A DNA stretch of 36,341 nt from DATNPH01 sp036703315. Lineage in GTDB: Bacteria; Cyanobacteriota; Cyanobacteriia; Cyanobacteriales; Coleofasciculaceae. Positions 1 through 9,027 of this stretch are shown piece after piece. The stretch is taken from contig DATNPH010000170.1 of the NCBI GenBank assembly GCA_036703315.1, forward strand, positions 1 through 36,341. The letters are read 5' to 3'. Below the pieces are notes generated by a model. That model was not told the origin of the DNA. It did not search any database and saw only the letters and a list, made by a program, of their open reading frames with translations. A program made the position numbers and the translations under genes. Every line of letters starts with the position of its first letter. Position 1 is the stretch's first letter.

Positions 1-354
1 AAAGTTCACAAAGCTCTTGAGTACAAGTACAATCTCTCAGCCAGTGACGAGTTTAATCATCCACTGATATTGACTGACCAGATTGTATGTTGGGAGATGC
101 TTACTCCACAGGAAGACGCTCAGATTGAGGACTCATACAACTATTATGGGTACATATCCTTACCTGAAGAACTTAATGGCATTGGCTACGAAATTATAAA
201 AATTCAAAGTAGAACTGGTGATTTTCACGGTGGAAATATTAAGGTTATCAGTCTCAAAAATCTCCTTAATAAGACATTTAGTTGCCAATGGGAAACTCCA
301 CCAACAAAAGCAGCTGATTCTAAGAAAGGAAAAGGCGGTAAAAAATCAAAATAA
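1..354 (+). CDS. 3' end of an unknown protein gene (5' truncated by window)
   Basis: Frame 1 is open from the first base to the TAA at 352-354, so this is the C-terminal 117 residues of a longer protein; the first possible internal start is a TTG at 70, which I regard as an internal codon. I do not recognise the family. The visible part is acidic to neutral with many Tyr and Ile residues (for example EDSYNYYGYISLPEEL) and ends in a lysine/glycine-rich tail (KKGKGGKKSK), which could contact nucleic acid or simply be a disordered end. No membrane segment is visible. It converges on chlH, with a perfect 29-nt palindrome between the two stops. Confidence 0.6.
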   Translation, partial: KVHKALEYKYNLSASDEFNHPLILTDQIVCWEMLTPQEDAQIEDSYNYYGYISLPEELNGIGYEIIKIQSRTGDFHGGNIKVISLKNLLNKTFSCQWETPPTKAADSKKGKGGKKSK

Positions 355-357
355 AAA

Positions 358-386
358 GTAGAGACGTTCCGCCGGAACGTCTCTAC
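358..386. repeat. 29-nt perfect palindrome, dispersed family copy 1
   Basis: Arms of 14 nt (GTAGAGACGTTCCG and its exact reverse complement) surround a single central C. It starts 4 nt after the stop of the upstream + strand gene and 29 nt before the chlH stop, so the RNA hairpin could end transcription from both sides. The same palindrome with a central G lies at 33876-33904, and a 29-nt relative at 18923-18951. Confidence 0.9.
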
Positions 387-414
387 TACAGGGGTACAAG
401 GGTTTAGGTTACGA

Positions 415-3400
415 CTACTCTATTCCTTCAATTCGGTCTTCAACCTCCTGATACAACTCGCGCAGTAGCTGCAAATTACTCTCACTCGTCTCCCAATAGC
501 CGCGACCATTCACTTCCAGTAAGGTCGATACAACCTTGCGGAAGGAATGAGGATTCAGGTTCATCAACCGCTTCCGCATTTCTTCATCCTGGATAAACGT
601 AGTATTTGTATCCTCGTAAATCCAGTTATCGACAGCACCAGCCGTTGCTGACCAACCCATCGTATTCACCAACCGCTTCGAGAGTTCCCGTACCCCCTCA
701 TAGCCATGACTGAGCATTCCCTCGTACCACTTGGGATTGAGTAGCTTAGTCCGGGCATCCAAACGCACGGTTTCCGAAAGACTGCGGATTTGAGCATTTG
801 CCGTAGTGGTGTCGGCAATGTAGGATGCTGGTGTCTTGCCATCACCCCGCAGACTGGCGACAACCTTGGTCGGATCAGAGTCGAAGTAGTGACTGACATC
901 AGTGAGGCTAATCTCAGCAGAGTCGAGATTTTGGAACGTGGCATCGGCCGTTTTGAGGGCTGTCTCAAAAATCTGCCGATTCTGTTCCATCGTGCCTGGG
1001 TTATCGGAGGTGAAGGCAAACGACTTCCGCGCCAAGTACATATCCTGTAACTCAGCTTCGCTTTCCCAAGTGCTGTTTTCTACTGCCAGGTTGATATTGG
1101 AGGAGTAGGAACCGGAAGCATTGGAGAAGACGCGAGTGGCAGCTTGCCGCAAGTTGATGCCCATATCAGCCGCTTGCTGCATGGCGTGTTTGCGGACAAA
1201 GTTCATCTCTAAAGGTTCGTCTGCCTCGGCTGCCATCTTCACGGCTTGGTCGAGGAGGTTCATTTGGTTGATGAACAAGTCGCGGAAGACGCCGGAACAG
1301 TTGATGACGACATCAATCCGGGGACGCCGCAACTCTTCCAGGGGAATCAGTTGCAGTTTGTTGACTCGACCTAGGGCATCAGGTACAGGTTTAACACCCA
1401 CCATCCACATGATTTGCGCCAGAGATTCTCCGTAGGTCTTGATGTTGTCGGTACCCCAGAGGACGCAGGCGATGGTTTCAGGCCACTTGCCGTCATTTTC
1501 AGACCGTTGGCGAGCAAGAAGTCGATCTACAACGATTTTGGCTGATTTAACAGCAGCGGTTGTAGGAATGGATTGGGGATCAAGGGCGTGAATGTTCTTA
1601 CCTGTGGGCAAAACATCAGGGTTACGGATGGGGTCACCGCCAGGGCCAGGGAGGACGTATTCGCCTTCCAAGGCTTTTAGCATTGCCCCTAGTTCGTTAT
1701 CCGCAACGATTTGCTGGAGGCAGAACTCTAGATACTCAAACAGGGGTTTAATGGCTTGGGGGTCAACCTTGGTGTAACCCAGTTGGTGCATGGCTTCAAT
1801 CCAAGGCTCTTTTTTGCCCATGTTGAGGAAATTGAGCTTGGAGACTTTGGAGACGCGCCCATCTGCATCAGCTTGCTCTTGTACTAAGGCAGAGACAGCA
1901 TCACGAGTTGCTAGCGTGATGTCTTGCAATAGCTGGACATCTTCTAAGATGCCTTTGTCATTGTTTTGGTAAATTTCGTCAATGTCCCGCCCGATGCTGT
2001 TAGCGATAATCCGGGGTAGAGATAGGATTTCGTCTTCGGGACGGTCAAGTGCGGCGATGTTGACTAAAGTTGCGATCGCTTCTTCCGCAGTTGGCGGCTT
2101 TCCAATCACATGCAACCCACAAGGCAACAGCCGCGACTCAATCTCCATCAGCTTTTTGTACACCAAGCCGACTAGCGTATCCCGTTCATCAGGATTCATC
2201 TGACTGGCATCTTGTTCTGGCAAGGCGATATCCTTATCCAGATTCACCAGTCGGCACTTGTCCATGATGGTGTTAACAATCGGGACACCGCGCCCAGTAT
2301 CTTTCAGGGTTTGGTAAGAGGCAATTAACTCGCTCAGTTCCTTGAGTCCCTTGTACAAACCAGCATTTTCAGCGGGTGGGGTCAGGTAGGAAATCGTCGC
2401 GGCGTAACTGCGGCGCTTAGCAATTGTCGCTTCGCTGGGATTATTCGCCGCGTAGTAGTAGAGATTGGGGGTTGAGCCAATTAAGTTATCTGGGTAACAC
2501 TCCCCAGACATCCCCATCTGCTTGCCGGGCATGAATTCCAGCGAACCGTGGGTGCCAAAATGCAGTACGGCGTCGGCTTTCCAGATTTGTTCCAGATAGG
2601 TGTAGTAAGCCGCAAAGCCGTGGTGAGGACTGGCAGAACGGGAGAACAACAACCGCATCGGGTCGCCTTCGTAACCAAACGTTGGTTGAACACCGATGAA
2701 GACATTACCGAACTGCTTGCCGTAAACCAGCAGATTTTGCCCATCACTGTTGAGATGTCCCGGCGGTGGACCCCAATTTTCCTCCAAGCGTGTCGAGTAG
2801 GGCGTTAGTTGCTCATACTCTGGTACTGACATCTTGTAAGCAATATTCAGTTCAGGACTGCTGTACTGGGCTTGGGCGTCGTGGATGACTTCTAGCATCA
2901 GCTTTTCTGCTGATTCGGGCAAGCCTTGAACATCATAGCCGTTGTGTTGGAGGGCTTCCATCACTTTGTAGATGGAACCAAACACGTCTAAATAGGCGGC
3001 TGTTCCTACATTGCCCTTATCGGGTGGGAAGCTGAAGACAGTAATAGCAACTTTCTTTGCTAATTTTGGTTTGCGGCGCAAGTTGGCCCACTTCATGGCA
3101 CGTTGGGCGATCGCTTCTATCCGATCTTGAAGTGCGATCGCTTTTCCAGTTGTCCCATCTCTACCTGACAAGATAATCGGCTCGATCGCTCCATCCAGTT
3201 CCGGGATCGCAATCTGCAACGCCACTTGAATCGGGTGCAACCCCAAGTCGCTATCTTCCCACTCCTGGGTAGTTTGGAACACTAGGGGCAGTGCCACCAT
3301 GTAGGGGCGATTCAATCGCCTTAAGGATTCAATTGCCTTGGGATGGTCTTGCCGTGCAGGTCCACCCACAAGGGCAAAGCCAGTGAGGGAAACAACAGTA

Positions 3401-4404
3401 TCCACAAGGGTAATCCCGCCTTGTCCCCCCTTACTATTAGGAAGGTTGTCATGGAAATAGGCATCAACTGGCTTCGAGAAATCTAGACCACCCGCAAACA
3501 CGGGGATGACACGAGCGCCCATCGCTTCGAGTTCCTGTACCATTGCCACATAGTGAGCATCATCGCCCGTGACGAGGTGAGTGCGTTGCAGTACCAAGCC
3601 GATGCAGGGTGCCAAGGGGTCTTTTAAGTCGGCGGGGATATCCTTACGGCTGTTGTACCAGTTCAGGTACTCCTTGACATCCTCAAACATGGTTGGTGCT
3701 AGAGGATGCCAAATGCCCATATCTGGGTAAACAACTGGGTCTTTGAAACTCAGATGCTGCCCCTTCATGGCATACTTATCAGCAAGCATCAGCAAGAAGT
3801 TCTCTAGGTTTTCGGAGGAGCCACCGAGCCAATACTGGAAGCTGAGCATAAAGTTCCGGGCATCTTGCGCTTTGTCCATTGGCAAATACTTCAGGACTTT
3901 GGGCAAGGTTTGCAACAACTTCAGCATCCCGTCTTGGAAAGAGGAACCCGATTTCTCCTTGCGCTTCCGCATGAATTGCGCGATCGCACTCTTCGATTGA
4001 CCCAACTGCGCCATCGAGAAGCTACCCAGCTTATTGAGGCGCATCACCTGAGGCATAGAGGGGAAGACTATAGCCGCGTCTAGGCGATCGCGGTGCGGTT
4101 CTACTGCTGCCACAACTTTATCTGCTAGGTCTTCAATAAAGATTAGTGAACCAATAAAGATATTGGCTTGAGCAATATCCCGCTTAAAGTCTTCATAGTT
4201 CTCAGGGTCACGGAGTTCCTCGATCAAGTAACCACTGATTTCAATAGCTAAATCCGGCTGGTTTTTGTTGATTGAGCCAACAGCCGCTGATAAGGCACTC
4301 TGATACTGTGGCTCTAGCACGACATAGACCACCTTAAGTAACTGACGCCCATTGAGGCTATCCGGGGTAATGTGTCGAATGGTGGACTTGACGTGAGTGA
4401 ACAT
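415..4404 (-). CDS. chlH: Magnesium chelatase subunit H (ChlH)
   Basis: Large porphyrin-binding subunit of Mg-chelatase, which with ChlI and ChlD inserts Mg2+ into protoporphyrin IX, the first committed step of chlorophyll synthesis. At 1329 residues it is the normal length for cyanobacterial ChlH. The N-terminal ~180 residues match the DUF3479 ChlH N-terminal domain, and the rest is the CobN/Mg-chelatase domain, with the family signature HFGTHGSLEFMPGKQ at about residue 615, followed by YYYAANNPSEATIAKRRSYA. ATG at 4402-4404 is preceded by AAGGAG (4415-4420, minus strand), so the start is secure. It is monocistronic as far as visible and divergent from the LpxB-like gene. The frame is intact, with no sign of decay. 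The other Mg-chelatase subunits are not in the window. Confidence 0.98.
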   Translation of the reverse strand: MFTHVKSTIRHITPDSLNGRQLLKVVYVVLEPQYQSALSAAVGSINKNQPDLAIEISGYLIEELRDPENYEDFKRDIAQANIFIGSLIFIEDLADKVVAAVEPHRDRLDAAIVFPSMPQVMRLNKLGSFSMAQLGQSKSAIAQFMRKRKEKSGSSFQDGMLKLLQTLPKVLKYLPMDKAQDARNFMLSFQYWLGGSSENLENFLLMLADKYAMKGQHLSFKDPVVYPDMGIWHPLAPTMFEDVKEYLNWYNSRKDIPADLKDPLAPCIGLVLQRTHLVTGDDAHYVAMVQELEAMGARVIPVFAGGLDFSKPVDAYFHDNLPNSKGGQGGITLVDTVVSLTGFALVGGPARQDHPKAIESLRRLNRPYMVALPLVFQTTQEWEDSDLGLHPIQVALQIAIPELDGAIEPIILSGRDGTTGKAIALQDRIEAIAQRAMKWANLRRKPKLAKKVAITVFSFPPDKGNVGTAAYLDVFGSIYKVMEALQHNGYDVQGLPESAEKLMLEVIHDAQAQYSSPELNIAYKMSVPEYEQLTPYSTRLEENWGPPPGHLNSDGQNLLVYGKQFGNVFIGVQPTFGYEGDPMRLLFSRSASPHHGFAAYYTYLEQIWKADAVLHFGTHGSLEFMPGKQMGMSGECYPDNLIGSTPNLYYYAANNPSEATIAKRRSYAATISYLTPPAENAGLYKGLKELSELIASYQTLKDTGRGVPIVNTIMDKCRLVNLDKDIALPEQDASQMNPDERDTLVGLVYKKLMEIESRLLPCGLHVIGKPPTAEEAIATLVNIAALDRPEDEILSLPRIIANSIGRDIDEIYQNNDKGILEDVQLLQDITLATRDAVSALVQEQADADGRVSKVSKLNFLNMGKKEPWIEAMHQLGYTKVDPQAIKPLFEYLEFCLQQIVADNELGAMLKALEGEYVLPGPGGDPIRNPDVLPTGKNIHALDPQSIPTTAAVKSAKIVVDRLLARQRSENDGKWPETIACVLWGTDNIKTYGESLAQIMWMVGVKPVPDALGRVNKLQLIPLEELRRPRIDVVINCSGVFRDLFINQMNLLDQAVKMAAEADEPLEMNFVRKHAMQQAADMGINLRQAATRVFSNASGSYSSNINLAVENSTWESEAELQDMYLARKSFAFTSDNPGTMEQNRQIFETALKTADATFQNLDSAEISLTDVSHYFDSDPTKVVASLRGDGKTPASYIADTTTANAQIRSLSETVRLDARTKLLNPKWYEGMLSHGYEGVRELSKRLVNTMGWSATAGAVDNWIYEDTNTTFIQDEEMRKRLMNLNPHSFRKVVSTLLEVNGRGYWETSESNLQLLRELYQEVEDRIEGIE

Positions 4405-4712
4405 GATGCTCTAGCTCCTTATGATGCGCGTTCTCTTGTCATCTCTTGAGCGCCGAGGAGCGAGTAGTAATTACTCACTCTTCATCACTCAGTTAGTGTT
4501 TCGGCAACATAAGTGTTTCTACCAAAAAACGTTTACCTAATGAGCTTTTGAGCCGTTATCTGACACAATTCGATAGGAATTTTGAGATATTTGTTTACAT
4601 ATATTTACAATGTTTGAAGCAATTACTCCCAAAATATTTTTACAAAAATTAATATTTATATAGTTGACAGAATAACAATAATGTGAAGTAAATGTTTTAG
4701 GAGTAGGGAGCC
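4405..4712. promoter_or_regulatory. Divergent chlH / LpxB-like promoter region
   Basis: This 308-bp gap separates two divergent genes and must hold both promoters. It is AT-rich from about 4560 to 4690. For the + strand gene a candidate is TTGAGA (4582-4587) with an 18-nt spacer and TACAAT (4606-4611); a perfect TTGACA sits at 4664-4669 but lacks a convincing -10. The + strand gene has AGGAG at 4699-4703, 9 nt before its GTG. I could not pick a chlH promoter with confidence. Confidence 0.45.
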
Positions 4713-6050
4713 GTGCAAGCTACTGATATTTTAATTCTCTCGAATGGACCTGGAGAGGTAACAACCTGGGTACGACCTGTAGTGAAAGCGCTACGGCAAC
4801 AGTTAGGAGACGATCGCTGTTTGGTTCGCATCTCGGTGGTACTATCCCCTTGCCCGAATGCCAGCGGTAAAGAGGCAGCGATCGCCCAATCATATCCTGA
4901 AGTAGACCGGGTTCAGGGGGCAGAGCATTTTTTCAGCTTTTTGCTGTGGGGAAAGACAGCAGAAAACTGGGACTGGCGAGACAAGGGTGTAGTTGTCTTC
5001 TTAGGTGGCGACCAATTTTTTCCGGTAATCATTGGCAAGCGCTTAGGCTATCGCACCGTTATTTACGCTGAGTGGGACGCTCGTTGGCATCGCTGGATTG
5101 ACCAGTACGGCGTTATGAAACCGGAGATTATTGCCGATGCTCCAAAACACTATGCCCACAAATTAACTGTAGTAGGCGATTTGATGGCAGATGTAGGAGA
5201 CAAAAAGCAACAGGCTGATAATTCTCAACACCACTCACTACTCACCACTGAACTAATTGGTCTGCTGCCAGGGTCGAAACCAGCCAAACTAGCGCAAGGA
5301 GTACCATTAGGTTTAGCGATCGCTCAACATATCCACGAAGCTAGGCCCCAAACCCGCTTTGTAATTCCTGTTGCTCCGACTTTGGACTTCTCAACACTGG
5401 CTCGTTTTGCTGACCCTAAACAAAATCCGCTCATTCAGCAGTTGGGATGGGGAGAGGCTAAATTGGTTATGCCAGATGCTGACAGTAGTGATTCAAAATC
5501 CCCAACCCGCCCGCCGCAAGAAGTCCAAGGACGGCAAGATCCAAAATCGCGACCATTTTTAAAGACATCAAGTGGCTTATGTGTAGAACTCTGGAGGGAG
5601 TTTCCAGCTCATGAGTTGTTATCTCAATGTTGTCTATGCCTAACTACTGTGGGCGCTAACACAGCTGAGTTGGGTTCTCTGGGAGTACCAATGATTGTCT
5701 TGCTTCCCATGCAACAACTGGATGCTATGCGGGCTTGGGATGGATTGCCTGGTATTTTGGTTCGCTTACCAGGAATCGGGTATAACTTGGCTAGGATAAT
5801 TAACTGGGCTATTTTACAGCAAGTTTTACGGCAGAAGCGTTTATTTGCATGGCCTAATATTTGGGCACAAAAAGAGATTGTTCCGGAATTAGTGGGAAAA
5901 CTCCAGCCCCAAGAAATTGCTCAACTGGTTCTCGATTACCTAGAGCATCCGGAAAAGTTAGAAGAAATGCGATCGCGCCTTCATGCCGTTCGGGGACAAC
6001 CAGGGGCAGCGCAAAAACTCGCTCAACTGGTGCAGGAAGCACTGGAGTAG
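4713..6050 (+). CDS. LpxB-like glycosyltransferase (lipid-A-disaccharide synthase-related)
   Basis: A 445-residue protein resembling the cyanobacterial set usually annotated as lipid-A-disaccharide synthase: N-terminal SNGPGEVTTWVRPVV, a Rossmann-like first half (VVVFLGGDQFFPVIIGKRLGYRTVIYAEWDARW), then IGLLPGSKPAKL and TTVGANTAELGSLGVPMIVLLPMQQLDA, the region expected to bind the sugar nucleotide in a GT-B fold. From memory of the families, classical LpxB starts differently, so the donor and acceptor are uncertain. The GTG at 4713 has AGGAG upstream. Two stretches look like late additions: about residues 168-180 (DNSQHHSLLTT, encoded by a CACTCACTACTCACCACT-type simple repeat) and about 254-290 (a polar SPTRPPQEVQGRQDPKSRP linker). 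It ends 8 bp before the convergent small membrane gene. Confidence 0.75.
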   Translation: MQATDILILSNGPGEVTTWVRPVVKALRQQLGDDRCLVRISVVLSPCPNASGKEAAIAQSYPEVDRVQGAEHFFSFLLWGKTAENWDWRDKGVVVFLGGDQFFPVIIGKRLGYRTVIYAEWDARWHRWIDQYGVMKPEIIADAPKHYAHKLTVVGDLMADVGDKKQQADNSQHHSLLTTELIGLLPGSKPAKLAQGVPLGLAIAQHIHEARPQTRFVIPVAPTLDFSTLARFADPKQNPLIQQLGWGEAKLVMPDADSSDSKSPTRPPQEVQGRQDPKSRPFLKTSSGLCVELWREFPAHELLSQCCLCLTTVGANTAELGSLGVPMIVLLPMQQLDAMRAWDGLPGILVRLPGIGYNLARIINWAILQQVLRQKRLFAWPNIWAQKEIVPELVGKLQPQEIAQLVLDYLEHPEKLEEMRSRLHAVRGQPGAAQKLAQLVQEALE

Positions 6051-6057
6051 GACAAGA

Positions 6058-6360
6058 TTATCTGGGTAAAGATATTAGCAAATAGCAACCACCATTCAGT
6101 AAAGCGGTGATAACTGCACCAATAATTACGCCCTTCCTTAAGGCAAATTTCTGTCGTCGCCTTAGCACAATAAGGGCTGGAATTACATAGATTAATTGAA
6201 TTATGCTAATTCCTGCAATACTAAAAGCGCCTATAACAAAAAGTGAACTAGGATAGGTACGAGTTGCAACAAGAAAACCTAGACCACAGATAACAGCGTT
6301 GATGACTATTACACAAACGCTTCCTAGAATAACTTGTGGAATTTCGCTCCTTTCTCGCAC
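6058..6360 (-). CDS. Small three-helix membrane protein, unknown function
   Basis: A 100-residue hydrophobic protein with three probable membrane helices, at about residues 10-32, 38-63 and 76-97, separated by short polar loops including the basic stretch LRRRQKFALRKG. It starts with GTG (6358-6360), supported by a well-placed AGGTGA (6367-6372, minus strand) 6 nt upstream. I do not recognise a family. The clear ribosome site and regular helix pattern favour a real gene. It is convergent with the LpxB-like gene. Confidence 0.65.
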   Translation of the reverse strand: MRERSEIPQVILGSVCVIVINAVICGLGFLVATRTYPSSLFVIGAFSIAGISIIQLIYVIPALIVLRRRQKFALRKGVIIGAVITALLNGGCYLLISLPR

Positions 6361-6421
6361 AATAGTTCACCTGAATAAACAATGACGATAAATTATCAAG
6401 AACTGGTTATTATAAATCAGG

Positions 6422-7840
6422 TTAAGAACTACGGTTATCAACTAAGTGATAACCAGCACTCCCTTTCCGGTAAAACATATTAAAAGTATCAAAGGGAATA
6501 ATCCGACCATCGGGGTGAACAATATGAATACATGACCGCTTCACGGAGCGGACATCAAAGTTATAGGCGTCAAGGAACTGCACAATCATCACCCGAAATA
6601 TATTTTCATAAGTAATTCCTTCAGGAACTGGCATCATCGGCAAGCAACAGAGTAGCTGTTTTAATGATGTTGCCGCAGATTTGGGTGAATGGCTGGTTGA
6701 AAACAGCTCAAAAATCTTGCCCTTGAGTTCTTCATTTTGCTCATAAAGAACACTGTTGGGCATCATTTGGACAAAAGTAGTGGGGTCAATTAATCCAGTT
6801 AAAGGAATGACCTTGCCGTTCAGTTTGAGGGCATAAGCCATCGCTAAACAGTCGGGATGGCAAGGAACTGGGAGAATATCTTCGGGTTTGAAATAGGGAC
6901 TTTGCTGCAAAATTGAGCGGCGAACTTCGGTGAGGGTATAGCGATCGCGTTTTGGATCAAATCCCTCCAAACGTCCAGCTGCCTGAATCGGTTGAAAGGT
7001 GACACCCCGTATACATCGCTGCTGTAAGGCATACTCGATAATTTTGCCAATTTCGTGGTCATTTAGCCCTTTTTTGAGAGTGACAACCAGGGTAGTAGAG
7101 ATATTAAACTCATTGAGGTGAGCTATTGCCTCTTCCCGAACCCTTCGCAGATCTGCCCCCCGTAGTTCCTGGAGTGCCTCTGCCTCAAAGCTGTCAAACT
7201 GTAGATAGACCTCAATTCCTGGCATGTATTGACCCAGCCGATCGCAAAATGACCTATCTTTAGCAATCCTGACACCATTTGTATTAATCATTAAATGGCG
7301 AATCGGCTTACTTTTGGCAATATCCAGAATTTTAAAAAACTCTGGATGAATCGTTGGTTCACCTCCACTAATCTGCACAATTTGGGGTTCCCCTTCATTC
7401 GCTACAATCGCATCCATCATTCTTTCAATTTGGTCTAAACTACGATGGCGTCGCGGTTGATGCCCATTTTGGGAAACATCTTCAACACCCGAATCGGCAT
7501 AGCAAATAGGACAGGAGAGATTGCAACGGTCAGTTACTTCTATCAGGGTGAGGCAGCTATGCTGTTCATGATCGGGGCAAAGTCCACAATCATAAGGACA
7601 GCCATATTTGATAGGGGTATTGAATTTAAGCGGCATATCCCCTGGTTTGATAAATTCCAGGGATTGTTTGTAATAGTCGATATCATCTGCAATCAGTACT
7701 TCTTGATGCCCATGGGTAGGACAATGCTTGACAAGGTAAACACACTCATCCCGAAAGATTATTTTTGCTTCCACCTTGACCAAGCATTGGGAGCATACGC
7801 TATTGGTTAATGCATAAAACAGGTAAGGTCGGGTAGGCAT
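6422..7840 (-). CDS. Radical SAM protein of the MJ0619 / tetraether-lipid-synthase (Tes)-like type
   Basis: With the ATG at 7838-7840 the protein has 472 residues; an in-frame TTG at 7874-7876 would add 12 unneeded residues. The radical SAM cluster motif is CNLSCPIC (C106, C110, C113), followed by ISGGEPT (157-163) and INTNG. The N-terminus carries extra cysteine groups, C16/C19 and C40 (CPTHG), then GCPYDCGLCPDHEQH (C81, C85, C88). The C-terminal part has VPCHPDC (C327, C331) and SCIHIVHPDGRIIPFDTFN (C437). From family knowledge, this multi-cluster layout is that of archaeal MJ0619-like enzymes, including the tetraether lipid synthase Tes, which joins lipid tails by C-C bond formation. The substrate here is unknown. 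The neighbour pheS is on the same strand but functionally unrelated. Confidence 0.85.
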   Translation of the reverse strand: MPTRPYLFYALTNSVCSQCLVKVEAKIIFRDECVYLVKHCPTHGHQEVLIADDIDYYKQSLEFIKPGDMPLKFNTPIKYGCPYDCGLCPDHEQHSCLTLIEVTDRCNLSCPICYADSGVEDVSQNGHQPRRHRSLDQIERMMDAIVANEGEPQIVQISGGEPTIHPEFFKILDIAKSKPIRHLMINTNGVRIAKDRSFCDRLGQYMPGIEVYLQFDSFEAEALQELRGADLRRVREEAIAHLNEFNISTTLVVTLKKGLNDHEIGKIIEYALQQRCIRGVTFQPIQAAGRLEGFDPKRDRYTLTEVRRSILQQSPYFKPEDILPVPCHPDCLAMAYALKLNGKVIPLTGLIDPTTFVQMMPNSVLYEQNEELKGKIFELFSTSHSPKSAATSLKQLLCCLPMMPVPEGITYENIFRVMIVQFLDAYNFDVRSVKRSCIHIVHPDGRIIPFDTFNMFYRKGSAGYHLVDNRSS

Positions 7841-7906
7841 ATTTATCACTGGATAATAAGACTTATGTGATAGCAAAAATAGGGTAACGGAAAGCTAATA
7901 GCCAAT

Positions 7907-7929
7907 CACCCATTACCCATTACCTATTG
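7907..7929. repeat. Short tandem heptamer repeat (CCCATTA)n
   Basis: Two perfect CCCATTA units (7909-7922) plus a partial third (CCTATTG) lie between the radical SAM gene and pheS. It resembles the heptanucleotide STRR sequences known from filamentous cyanobacteria. The reverse strand reads GGTAATGGGTG, the same string found at 24772-24782 at the broken end of the topoisomerase gene. Confidence 0.6.
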
Positions 7930-7972
7930 ATTACCAGCTAATTCTGTGTAGCAGACAAAACTAGAAATCGTA

Positions 7973-8977
7973 TTAAAACTGCCGCAAAAAGCGCAAGTCA
8001 CTACTGTAGAATCGGCGAATATCATCAATCTCGTGCAGCACTAAGGCAAAGCGTTCAGCCCCAAAACCAGCAGCAAAACCTGTATAAATTTCTGGATCGT
8101 AGCCGACAGCTTTGAGTACATTGGGGTCAACCATGCCGCAACCTCCCACCTCTAACCATTTACCCCTCCACTGCACGTCTACTTCTGCTGAAGGTTCTGT
8201 GAAGGGAAAATAACTAGCACGGAAGCGAATCGGCAGCTCTTCGCCAAAAATTTGCTGTAAGAATTCCTTGATCGTGCCTTTAAGGTCAGTAAAGGTAATC
8301 CCCTCATCTACTGTCAAAATTTCTATCTGATGGAACACTGCCGAATGGGTAGAATCCACCGTATCCCGTCGATAAACACGACCCGGTGAGACAATTCGGA
8401 CAGGTGGGTCATTGGCTTCCATGTAGCGAATCTGCACAGAAGACGTTTGAGTGCGTAGTAAGTTACCGTCCGGCAGGTAAAATGTATCCTGCATATCCCG
8501 CGCCGGGTGGTCAGGTGGAGTATTGAGCGCCTCAAAGTTGTAGTAATCCGTCTCCATTTCCGGTCCCTGAACCACCGTGTAGCCTAGACCCACGAAAATG
8601 TCTAAAGCTCGGTCGATGGTGCTGTTAAGGGGATGAAGTCTGCCTTGGGGACGATAAACGGCTGGCATCGTCACGTCAAGAGTTTCGGCTTCCAACTGTG
8701 CTTGGATTTGGGCGGCTTGCAGGGATGAGCGCTTTTGTTCTATGTTCTCTTGGAGGGCTTCCTTGACTTCGTTAGCGATCGCACCAATCCGAGGTCGATC
8801 ATCTGCCGCTAGCTTACCCATACCCCGTAATACCTGAGACAGTTGCCCCTTCTTGCCCAGATAGTTGACGCGCAACTGTTCTAATTGATCTAGGGTATCG
8901 GTTGCAGCGATCGCTTTTGTTGCTTCTTCTTTTAGTACGGCTAATTGGGTCTCAAGCTCATCGGGCGAAGTGGTCAT
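7973..8977 (-). CDS. pheS: Phenylalanyl-tRNA synthetase alpha subunit
   Basis: Class II aminoacyl-tRNA synthetase alpha chain, which with PheT charges tRNA-Phe in the cytoplasm. I chose the ATG at 8975-8977 (MTTSPDELETQLAVLKEEA), giving 334 residues, the usual length; an in-frame start further upstream would add 28 residues unlike PheS. The N-terminal coiled coil (about 1-85, LGKKGQLSQVLRGMGKL) is followed by the catalytic core with HPLNSTIDRALDIFVGLGY, motif 2 (VFHQIEILTVDEG) and motif 3 at the end (GFGAERFALVLHEIDDIRRFYSSDLRFLRQF). pheT is not adjacent. No strong Shine-Dalgarno sequence is visible. Two inverted repeats lie in the probable leader. Confidence 0.97.
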   Translation of the reverse strand: MTTSPDELETQLAVLKEEATKAIAATDTLDQLEQLRVNYLGKKGQLSQVLRGMGKLAADDRPRIGAIANEVKEALQENIEQKRSSLQAAQIQAQLEAETLDVTMPAVYRPQGRLHPLNSTIDRALDIFVGLGYTVVQGPEMETDYYNFEALNTPPDHPARDMQDTFYLPDGNLLRTQTSSVQIRYMEANDPPVRIVSPGRVYRRDTVDSTHSAVFHQIEILTVDEGITFTDLKGTIKEFLQQIFGEELPIRFRASYFPFTEPSAEVDVQWRGKWLEVGGCGMVDPNVLKAVGYDPEIYTGFAAGFGAERFALVLHEIDDIRRFYSSDLRFLRQF

Positions 8978-9027
8978 GCTAAGTAGTGAGAGAGTTTTGA
9001 TATTTGAGTGTTGTCGGGGAATAAATC

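Noticed and set aside
666..4083. Several open frames of 60-117 codons on both strands within chlH
   Set aside because: They are out-of-frame shadows of a long, well-conserved gene and show no family signatures or ribosome sites.
7445..7810. A 121-codon + strand frame opposite the radical SAM gene
   Set aside because: It is antisense to the conserved cysteine-motif region of the radical SAM protein and has no recognisable features.
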